Shown here: positions 1 through 5,400 of the stretch, piece after piece
Layout of the letters: the number at the start of each line of letters is the position of its first letter
Position numbering within the stretch: position 1 is the first letter of the stretch
DNA from: Clostridia bacterium
GTDB lineage: Bacteria; Bacillota; Clostridia; Oscillospirales; Acutalibacteraceae
Length of the DNA stretch: 9,473 bases
NCBI GenBank assembly: GCA_024689165.1
Contig: JAILDS010000215.1
Coordinates: 1 to 9,473 of the forward strand
Direction: 5' to 3'
Notes under the pieces: model-generated
What the model was told of the DNA's origin: nothing
Seen by the model: the letters and a program-made list of their open reading frames with translations, nothing else
The model's database searches: none
Made by a program: the position numbers and the translations under genes

Positions 1-1
1 C

Positions 2-34
2 GTAAGATCGGCGGCGGAAGCAGCTTCCGACTGA
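2..34 (+). CDS. Possible 3' end of an upstream gene (perhaps hisI)
   Basis: This reading frame is open from the left edge to a TGA at 32-34 and would encode the C-terminal residues VRSAAEAASD. The next gene, hisE, starts 25 nt later on the same strand. In many Bacillota the gene before hisE is hisI or hisF, so a histidine gene is a reasonable guess. Ten residues carry no family motif, so the identity cannot be read from the sequence. The end may also lie in another frame or before the window. Confidence 0.25.
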   Translation, partial: VRSAAEAASD

Positions 35-44
35 ATCAGGCGAC

Positions 45-52
45 GGGGAGGG
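45..52 (+). promoter_or_regulatory. Ribosome binding site of hisE
   Basis: The purine run GGGGAGGG sits 7 nt before the ATG at 60 and is a good anti-Shine-Dalgarno match. It fixes the hisE start. Confidence 0.7.
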
Positions 53-59
53 AAAGAAT

Positions 60-401
60 ATGGCCGAAAAATTCACCTGGGAGGGGCTTTACGCGCTCCT
101 CGAGGGCAGAAAACGCGAAAGACCCGAGGGCTCGTACACCACTTATCTTTTTGAGAAGGGACTCGACAAGATCCTCAAAAAGGTCGGAGAGGAATCGACC
201 GAGGTAGTCATTGCCGCTAAGAACCGCGACAAGAAAGAAACGATCTACGAGATCGCGGACCTTGCCTACCACGTCATGGTCCTGATGGTGGAAACAGGCA
301 TAACGCCCGGAGACGTGACGAAAGAGCTTGCTTCCCGGCACGTCATCGACAAAAAAGTGAAGCAGGAAAAAATGGCGTCAGATTCGGAGGGACGGAAATG
401 A
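60..401 (+). CDS. hisE: Phosphoribosyl-ATP pyrophosphohydrolase (HisE)
   Basis: HisE hydrolyses phosphoribosyl-ATP to phosphoribosyl-AMP plus pyrophosphate, the second step of histidine biosynthesis, in the cytoplasm. The 113-residue length fits a stand-alone, all-alpha MazG-like enzyme. Residues 24-55 hold the family core: GSYTTYLFEKG (24-34), then K-V-G-E-E-S-T-E (41-48), where E44, E45 and E48 are expected Mg2+ ligands. The second metal motif is E64-x-x-D67 followed by L-x-Y-H (68-71). The C-terminal tail (about 86-113) is charged and includes the family-typical E-L-x-x-R stretch. A strong GGGGAGGG site 7 nt upstream supports the ATG. The stop overlaps the start of the next gene (ATGA), so translation is probably coupled. 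Being separate from HisI is normal in many Bacillota. The identification is firm. Confidence 0.95.
   Translation: MAEKFTWEGLYALLEGRKRERPEGSYTTYLFEKGLDKILKKVGEESTEVVIAAKNRDKKETIYEIADLAYHVMVLMVETGITPGDVTKELASRHVIDKKVKQEKMASDSEGRK
386..391 (+). promoter_or_regulatory. Ribosome binding site inside the hisE 3' end
   Basis: GGAGGG lies 6 nt before the ATG at 398, within the last hisE codons. It supports independent or coupled initiation of the HEYGH protein at this ATG rather than at a downstream codon. Confidence 0.65.
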
Positions 402-838
402 AACACATCGACCCGAAGCTGTTTTATCTTATCCAGTGGACGTGGGGCTTCCCGATCAATTTCGCAGGAGCGGTACTGTACGTTCTGTTCGCGATCCTCG
501 GCTGCAGGCATGAGGACTTCGGCTACGCGCGCATAACGTACGTTCCGTGGAACGCCGGCGGGGTGTCCCTCGGCACGTTCATTTTCATGAAAAAGGACCA
601 CCCGAGCGCGGACTGGACCTACGACACGAAGATCCACGAATACGGCCACACTTGGCAGTGCCTCGTCCTCGGGCCCCTGTTCTGGTTCATCATCGCTCTG
701 CCCTCGTTCATCTGGTGCAACTGCTTCGACGGCTGGCGAAAGAAGCACAAGGTCTCTTACTTCACGTTCTACCCCGAAAAATGGGCCAACGCCTGGGGAC
801 AGAAGTATTCCGGGATGCGGATGAGACATCCGAAATAG
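398..838 (+). CDS. Uncharacterised small membrane protein with HEYGH motif
   Basis: I know no named function for this 146-residue protein. Two hydrophobic segments (about 17-36 and 87-107) suggest a small integral membrane protein. Between them lies a conserved-looking block: a Gly-rich N-A-G-G-V-S-L-G-T-F-I-F (52-63), then K-I-H-E-Y-G-H-T-W-Q (78-87). H80, E81 and H84 form an HExxH zinc-metalloprotease-like motif that runs straight into the second membrane segment. After it, F-Y-P-E-K-W-A-N-A-W-G (124-134) offers E127 as a possible third, gluzincin-like ligand. Similar small HEYGHT-containing proteins are, from memory, common as hypothetical proteins in Clostridia. The gene overlaps the hisE stop by 4 nt and has its own good ribosome binding site, but a role in histidine synthesis is not implied. 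Proteolytic activity is unproven, as the chain is short for a known peptidase family. Confidence 0.85.
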   Translation: MKHIDPKLFYLIQWTWGFPINFAGAVLYVLFAILGCRHEDFGYARITYVPWNAGGVSLGTFIFMKKDHPSADWTYDTKIHEYGHTWQCLVLGPLFWFIIALPSFIWCNCFDGWRKKHKVSYFTFYPEKWANAWGQKYSGMRMRHPK

Positions 839-889
839 CTCCCGACAGAACACGACGGTTTTTAATGCGCTGAGAAATCGGAATTCAAA

Positions 890-922
890 CGACCCGCGGC
901 GGAACGGATCCGGCGCGGGTCG
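890..922. terminator. Hairpin terminator between convergent genes
   Basis: A perfect 9-bp stem pairs CGACCCGCG (890-898) with CGCGGGTCG (914-922) across a 15-nt loop. On the plus strand it is followed by ATTTTATATA, and on the minus strand by a weaker GTTTG tract. It lies in the 104-nt gap between the stop at 838 and the opposing stop at 943, so it probably serves both transcripts. It should be more efficient rightwards. Confidence 0.7.
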
Positions 923-942
923 ATTTTATATAGCTTGTTGGA

Positions 943-2430
943 TCAGGTGCCGATGCCGAGGGCTTTCCTGAGGATCAGCCTCGCGTCGTGCGTGGTGATC
1001 TCTTCGTCGCCGTCGTGATCGGCGATAAGCTCCCTCTGCGCGTCGAGCGTTTCAAGAAGTATCGCGGCGCGGAGCGTCAGCCGCGCGTCCGCGGCTGTAA
1101 CGGAACCGTCCATATCCACGTCGCCCGGGATATAATCCTCGGTAACGATCAGCCTGAACTCCGCGTAAAACCCGTTCCACGTCACGCGGACCGTCTTCCT
1201 GCCGACGGTGGAGGTGTCGGGTTCCGAGACCTCGTAATCCGTCACGACCTCGCGCGCGCCGCTGTTATAGACGGCGTAAACTATCATATCCGAAAAATCG
1301 GCGGGCCGGCCCGGCCTGTACCGCAGGACGGTCGGCTCTCTGAGCTCTATCGAGGCTATCTCGAGCGGGGTTACGGCAAGTTCAAAGGTAACGGCAAGCC
1401 CCTCGTAAATGACGCGGACGTTTTTAGTGTCGTCCGCCGCGACGGATGGCGACAGGGTATAGTCCGTCACGGTATAGGTCCTTCCGTTGCTGTACTCCGC
1501 CTCAAGGACGAGCCCCTCCGGGTCGATAGCTTCGCCCGTAAAGTAAGCGAGCTTTGATGGCGGGCTGACGAGCGTCAGGGACAATATGCGTTTCGGCGCG
1601 ACGGTGACGGTAAACTCCGCGCTGATCTCCGGGTACATGTATTCGACGCGGACAGTCTTTTCGCCCTCGCCGACGAGCTCTTCACCGTCCGGGATGCTCA
1701 TCGTGACCCACTGCGGCTTATCGGCGGCCGAGAAGACCTCGTCTTCCCTGCCGTCGGAAAAGCCCGCCCGCAGCGTAAGGCCCGAAAAGTCCGCGAACTG
1801 ACCGTCGATGTAATCCGTCACGGGCAGCGTTTCGATCGAAAGTGAGCTGACGGGCAGGGGTTCGAGAGTCACGGTGAACTCACAGACGTGCTCCTCGGTA
1901 TAGCCGGGACGGGTCCAGACGACGGTGACCGTCTTTTCCCCGGCTCCGACGAGGGCGGGAGCAAGCACGGTCGCTCCCGATACGGCCCCGGTCGAGCCGT
2001 CGGAGTAGACAGCAGTCAGCTCGAGCCCGGTGACGTCGATCTGAACGTCGTCGCCCTCAACGTAGGTAAGCCTGTCGGGAAGGCGCGAGACATAGACATC
2101 GCTCACGCCGTCCGGCTTCGACTCTGCCAACAGCTCAAGAGAGTCGAGGGCGACGTAGCCGGTCGAGCCCTCATAAGACGCCGTTATATATGCGCCGGAG
2201 TCGCTGAGCGCGGTCAGGACCGTGTCCTGCGGGACGTAGGCGAGGACGCCGGCGTCGGCAGCGGGATAGGCAAGCAGGACGGCATGGTCTGCTGTCACGA
2301 CGTATCTGTCGCCGGCCGAAGCGCAACAAACGACCGCCGTCGCAAAAACGATGGCGGTAAGGATGAACGCTGAAAAGGCAATGCCGCGCGAACGGCGGCG
2401 CAGCCTAAAAAACCGTACGATGCTTTTCAC
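943..2430 (-). CDS. Secreted SH3-like / four Ig-like (Big_3) / dockerin protein
   Basis: This is a 495-residue exported multidomain protein with no visible enzyme domain. Residues 1-39 form a Sec signal: basic FRLRRRSR, then a hydrophobic core ending near C-A-S-A. Residues 40-103 resemble a bacterial SH3 domain, a fold that often binds cell wall. Four tandem Ig-like units of Big_3 type follow at about 110-190, 193-278, 281-354 and 357-430. Each shows a G-L-x-L-x-A-x-Y-S-(D/N)-G strand and a (K)-T-V-x-V-x-(W/Y) strand. Residues 436-494 form a type I dockerin-like pair of calcium loops: D437/D439/D441/D448, then D471/D473/D475/D482, each followed by D-A-R-L-x-L-R. I chose the GTG at 2430 because it begins the signal peptide, lies 10 nt after the upstream stop, and starts like its neighbour (VKSIVR versus VKRSIVR). 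An in-frame ATG at 2520 would overlap that gene and lacks a ribosome binding site. The likely role is a surface adhesin or assembly component, but the ligand is unknown. Confidence 0.88.
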   Translation of the reverse strand: MKSIVRFFRLRRRSRGIAFSAFILTAIVFATAVVCCASAGDRYVVTADHAVLLAYPAADAGVLAYVPQDTVLTALSDSGAYITASYEGSTGYVALDSLELLAESKPDGVSDVYVSRLPDRLTYVEGDDVQIDVTGLELTAVYSDGSTGAVSGATVLAPALVGAGEKTVTVVWTRPGYTEEHVCEFTVTLEPLPVSSLSIETLPVTDYIDGQFADFSGLTLRAGFSDGREDEVFSAADKPQWVTMSIPDGEELVGEGEKTVRVEYMYPEISAEFTVTVAPKRILSLTLVSPPSKLAYFTGEAIDPEGLVLEAEYSNGRTYTVTDYTLSPSVAADDTKNVRVIYEGLAVTFELAVTPLEIASIELREPTVLRYRPGRPADFSDMIVYAVYNSGAREVVTDYEVSEPDTSTVGRKTVRVTWNGFYAEFRLIVTEDYIPGDVDMDGSVTAADARLTLRAAILLETLDAQRELIADHDGDEEITTHDARLILRKALGIGT

Positions 2431-2440
2431 TTCACGGAGC

Positions 2441-3505
2441 TCAGTACTTGATATCCCAGTATTCCATCCTGTCGATAAGCCTCGCGCTGCCCTGGATCGG
2501 GAAGACGAGAAGCTTGGCATCGGCAGTGATATCTACGTTCATGATGTATTTCCAGCTCACCATATGGTGGTCGGAATTGTTGAAGGTTATTGTCGTCTCG
2601 CAGTCGGTGTAGTTCAGCGAGAATGAGTTGACGGAAAGACCGGGGATCTTGGCAAGCTCCTCGTCGATCGTGGATTTCGCCATGGGCGCGAACATCGCGC
2701 CTATGTAGGACGGCGAGGTCGGCGAGTCGTCTGCGGGCGGCTCGGGGTTGAGCTCGTCGTTGAGGCAGATGGTTATCGTCGTGGTCCCGTCGCCGTTGTC
2801 GGTCTGAGTCGCGTATTTTATCGGGGTCGGGTCTGTCAGCAGACAGCCGGAGTCGTTGTGCGGGATGGGCGTGTTGCCGTGCATGCTCTCGCCCGGCAGA
2901 TGGTGCGTGGGATCGGCTCTCGCGTCCTCCTCGGTCGTCATGTAGCCGGCGGCGAGGTCGAGGACCCTGTTGAGAACGGCGCCGAGGTTGGCGTTGGTGA
3001 TCTCCTGATACTCTATCTTATACCACTCCGGGGAATCGACCTTGAACTGGTCGACGACGCTCTTGTAAGTCGAGAGGATCGCGCCGTAATCGGCACTCGG
3101 AGCCGCGGGAGCTTCCGTTGCGGGAGCTTCCGTCGCCGGCGCCGCCGGAGTATCGTCGCCGGAAGGCGCGGCGGTCGCTGCCGGAGTCGTATCGTTCGAA
3201 GGCGCCGCAGTCGCGGCGGGGGCCGTGTCGCCGGAGGGAGCGGCGGTCGCTGCCGGAGTATCGGGAGCCGCCGTCGCAGCCGGCGGAGCGGTATTCGTCC
3301 CGGTGTTCGTTCCGGTATCCGCCGGGACGTTTGCCGCGGAGCCCTGGTTCGCCGCGGCGGAACCTAAAATGGCGCCGAGGTCAAGGTCGTTGCCGCTGCC
3401 GTCCACGAAACGGACGAGCAGTTCCTGCTGACCGCAGGCCGCAAACGAGAGCATCATGGCGAATACGATAAGGACGGCCGACGCCCTTACGATCGATCTC
3501 TTCAC
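2441..3505 (-). CDS. Lipoprotein with Ala/Pro/Thr linker and uncharacterised C-terminal domain
   Basis: The 354-residue product starts with a lipoprotein signal: basic KRSIVR, a hydrophobic core, and lipobox F-A-A-C with C24 as the lipidated residue. Residues about 60-138 are a low-complexity linker of repeated P-A-A-T-A-A-P-S-(G/N)-D and later A-T-E-A-P units. The C-terminal 215 residues form an apparent globular region I cannot assign. It has three cysteines (C221, C247, C302), a T-T-T-I-T-I strand (241-246), and a Tyr/Trp-rich end (M-E-Y-W-D-I-K-Y). This suggests an extracytoplasmic domain held off the membrane by the linker. The start is GTG with an excellent AAAGGAG 9 nt upstream and a near-consensus promoter further up. 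It is the first gene of a two-gene unit with the Ig-like/dockerin protein, 10 nt apart. The function is unknown, but secretion and anchoring are well supported. Confidence 0.85.
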   Translation of the reverse strand: MKRSIVRASAVLIVFAMMLSFAACGQQELLVRFVDGSGNDLDLGAILGSAAANQGSAANVPADTGTNTGTNTAPPAATAAPDTPAATAAPSGDTAPAATAAPSNDTTPAATAAPSGDDTPAAPATEAPATEAPAAPSADYGAILSTYKSVVDQFKVDSPEWYKIEYQEITNANLGAVLNRVLDLAAGYMTTEEDARADPTHHLPGESMHGNTPIPHNDSGCLLTDPTPIKYATQTDNGDGTTTITICLNDELNPEPPADDSPTSPSYIGAMFAPMAKSTIDEELAKIPGLSVNSFSLNYTDCETTITFNNSDHHMVSWKYIMNVDITADAKLLVFPIQGSARLIDRMEYWDIKY

Positions 3506-3514
3506 AGAAAATCG

Positions 3515-3521
3515 CTCCTTT
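3515..3521 (-). promoter_or_regulatory. Strong ribosome binding site for the lipoprotein GTG start
   Basis: On the minus strand AAAGGAG stands 9 nt before the GTG at 3505. It fixes a GTG start directly in front of the signal peptide. Confidence 0.8.
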
Positions 3522-3567
3522 CGGAAAATACGCAGAATACTTGCTGAACAGTTGAATAACGATTCGG

Positions 3568-3596
3568 ATTATACCGCCGACGGGCGTTCAAGTCAA
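3568..3596 (-). promoter_or_regulatory. Sigma-70-type promoter for the minus-strand lipoprotein unit
   Basis: Read on the minus strand, TTGACT (3596-3591) and a perfect TATAAT (3573-3568) are separated by exactly 17 bp. Transcription would start near 3561 and leave a leader of about 55 nt before the GTG at 3505. Hexamer quality and spacing make this a strong housekeeping promoter candidate. Confidence 0.75.
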
Positions 3597-3638
3597 CCGA
3601 TTTTTCACCTCATAGGCTCAAAAGCGGGAAATCAGACC

Positions 3639-3667
3639 TTTACAATCCCGTCGATATCTGATAAAAT
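3639..3667 (+). promoter_or_regulatory. Extended -10 promoter for the GH13-led operon
   Basis: TTTACA (3639-3644) and TAAAAT (3662-3667) are 17 bp apart, and TG at 3659-3660 adds an extended -10 element. The start would fall near 3674, giving a leader of about 33 nt before the ATG at 3707. Only 42 bp separate its -35 from the -35 of the divergent promoter, so one bound regulator could affect both. I saw no convincing operator palindrome or catabolite-response site in that gap. Confidence 0.75.
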
Positions 3668-3696
3668 CAAAAACAGCATCACGCATCAAATACCTC

Positions 3697-3702
3697 GGAG
3701 GG
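3697..3702 (+). promoter_or_regulatory. Ribosome binding site of the GH13 gene
   Basis: GGAGGG ends 4 nt before the ATG at 3707. It supports this ATG as the start, immediately before the domain start (A-W-Y-K-E). Confidence 0.65.
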
Positions 3703-3706
3703 AATC

Positions 3707-5398
3707 ATGGCTTCTAAGGCAATATCAAAAGCTTGGTACAAAGAGATGTGCGTCTATCAGATCTGGTGCCGCTCCTTCAAGGACGGCAACGGCGACGGCA
3801 TAGGCGATCTGGCGGGCGTTCGCGAAAAACTGCCGTATATCAAAAGTCTCGGCGTGGACGCTATCTGGTTCTCGCCTCTTTACAAGTCGCCCCAGGCGGA
3901 CTACGGCTACGACATCTCGGATTACAGGGACATCAACCCCGAATACGGCACGCTCGAGGAGTTCAGGCAGCTGCTCGACGAAGCGCACTCCATGGGCCTC
4001 AAGGTCATAATGGACCTCGTCGTCAACCACACGTCCGATCAGCACGAGTGGTTCCTCGAGAGCAGAAAGGGAGCGGACAACCCTTACCACGACTATTATT
4101 TCTGGCGCAAGGGCAGGGCGCCCGGCAAGGCTCCGAACAACTGGCTGTCCACCTTCGCCGGTCCCGGCTGGAGCTACGACGAAGACCTCGACGAGTGGTT
4201 CCTCCACATCTTCACACCGCAGCAGCCCGACCTCAACCACGACAACCCCAAGGTGCGCGAGGAAGTCAAGGACATCATGCGCTACTGGCTGGACATGGGC
4301 GTGGACGGGTTCCGCGAGGACGTCATCACCTATATCTCAAAAAAGGACGGGCTGCCCAACGGCTTCCCCATCCCCGTGGCATGCGGTATGGAGCACTACG
4401 ACTTCGGCCCCAACCTTGAGAAATACCTGACGGAGTACCGCCGCGAGGTGCTCGACAACTATGACTGCGTGACAATAGGCGAGGCCCCGATGATCACGCC
4501 GAAGAAGGCGCTCAGGCTAATCGGCGAGGGGCCGGACAAGCTGCTCGACATGGTCATCCCCTTCGACCATATGTCCTGCGACGGCTTCCTCATCAACTGG
4601 ATCCCGGTGAAGTTCAACCTCAAAAAGCTCAAGAAGTGCTACGCAAACTGGCAGAAGACCCTCTACGGCAAGGGCTGGAACATGCTTTATATCGAGAACC
4701 ACGACCAGCCCAGGATCGTTTCACGCTACGGCAGCGAGCTCTACCGCGCGGAAAGCGCCAAGATGCTCGCCGCGGCGTACATGCTCCAGTCCGGCACCGC
4801 GTTCGTCTATCAGGGGCAGGAGATAGGCATGACGAACCTGCACCTGCAGAGCCTTGACGAATACGTCGATTTCCAGACCATCTCCACCACCGCGCTGATG
4901 AAGCGCCTGCTCCACCTTTCCGACAAGACCCTCGTGAAGATCGCCTCGAAGGCCTCGAGAGACAACAGCCGTTCTCCGGTACAGTGGACCGGCGGCAAAA
5001 ACGCGGGCTTCACCACAGCCGACGACGCGTGGTTCAGAGTCAACCCGAACTACCCGGAGATCAACGTCGAAAAGGATGAGAAAGACCCCGATTCCGTCCT
5101 GAATTTCTATAAAAAGCTCATCGCCTTCAGAAAGGACAACCCGCTCGTCATCTACGGCGACTACAAGGAACATTACCGCTCGAACAAACGCATGTTCTGC
5201 TACGAGCGCCGCTACGGGGACGAAAGGCTGCTCGTCGTCTGCTCGTTCTCAGATATCCCGGTCCGCTTCAACGCCCCCGAGGGCTTCGACCTGTCCGACG
5301 GAGAATGCGTGCTGAACAACTATCCGGACCCGATCATAATCGAAAACGGCTTCGCGCTCAAGCCGTACGAAACGCGGGTATACAGATTCAGGGCCTGA
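3707..5398 (+). CDS. malL: GH13 oligo-1,6-glucosidase / alpha-glucosidase
   Basis: This is a cytoplasmic glycoside hydrolase of family 13, expected to release glucose from the non-reducing ends of isomalto-oligosaccharides and related alpha-glucosides. The 563-residue length fits the oligo-1,6-glucosidase group. Seen in order: calcium-site motif D-G-N-G-D-G-I-G-D (26-34); region I D-L-V-V-N-H (103-108); the subgroup marker Q-P-D-L-N (173-177); region II G-F-R-E-D-V (201-206) with nucleophile D205; region III T-I-G-E (256-259) with acid/base E259; region IV E-N-H-D-Q-P-R (330-336) with D333. Residues from about 485 form the C-terminal beta domain. Val206 right after the nucleophile is the residue associated with alpha-1,6 preference. 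No signal peptide is present. Trehalose-6-phosphate hydrolase or dextran glucosidase are close alternatives, and the motifs cannot settle the exact substrate. It is the first gene of a five-gene run with its own promoter. The malL symbol indicates the subgroup, not proven orthology. Confidence 0.92.
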   Translation: MASKAISKAWYKEMCVYQIWCRSFKDGNGDGIGDLAGVREKLPYIKSLGVDAIWFSPLYKSPQADYGYDISDYRDINPEYGTLEEFRQLLDEAHSMGLKVIMDLVVNHTSDQHEWFLESRKGADNPYHDYYFWRKGRAPGKAPNNWLSTFAGPGWSYDEDLDEWFLHIFTPQQPDLNHDNPKVREEVKDIMRYWLDMGVDGFREDVITYISKKDGLPNGFPIPVACGMEHYDFGPNLEKYLTEYRREVLDNYDCVTIGEAPMITPKKALRLIGEGPDKLLDMVIPFDHMSCDGFLINWIPVKFNLKKLKKCYANWQKTLYGKGWNMLYIENHDQPRIVSRYGSELYRAESAKMLAAAYMLQSGTAFVYQGQEIGMTNLHLQSLDEYVDFQTISTTALMKRLLHLSDKTLVKIASKASRDNSRSPVQWTGGKNAGFTTADDAWFRVNPNYPEINVEKDEKDPDSVLNFYKKLIAFRKDNPLVIYGDYKEHYRSNKRMFCYERRYGDERLLVVCSFSDIPVRFNAPEGFDLSDGECVLNNYPDPIIIENGFALKPYETRVYRFRA

Positions 5399-5400
5399 GC

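Noticed and set aside
988..2373. Plus-strand open frames opposite the Ig-like/dockerin gene
   Set aside because: They are Arg/Val/Gly-rich with no motif or ribosome binding site, as expected of a shadow of a GC-rich gene.
2431..2520. In-frame ATG at 2520 as start of the Ig-like/dockerin gene
   Set aside because: It lies inside the upstream lipoprotein gene, has no ribosome binding site, and would put 30 polar residues before the signal peptide.
2858..3471. Several plus-strand Arg/Ser-rich open frames
   Set aside because: They are the reverse of the Ala/Pro/Thr linker and are very low in complexity.
3597..3638. GATTT...AAATC inverted repeat as an operator
   Set aside because: Five paired bases with a long loop can arise by chance, and no flanking symmetry supports it.
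5305..5400. Longer start for the transglutaminase-dockerin gene
   Set aside because: It overlaps the end of the GH13 gene in another frame. The ATG at 5401 starts the signal peptide cleanly.
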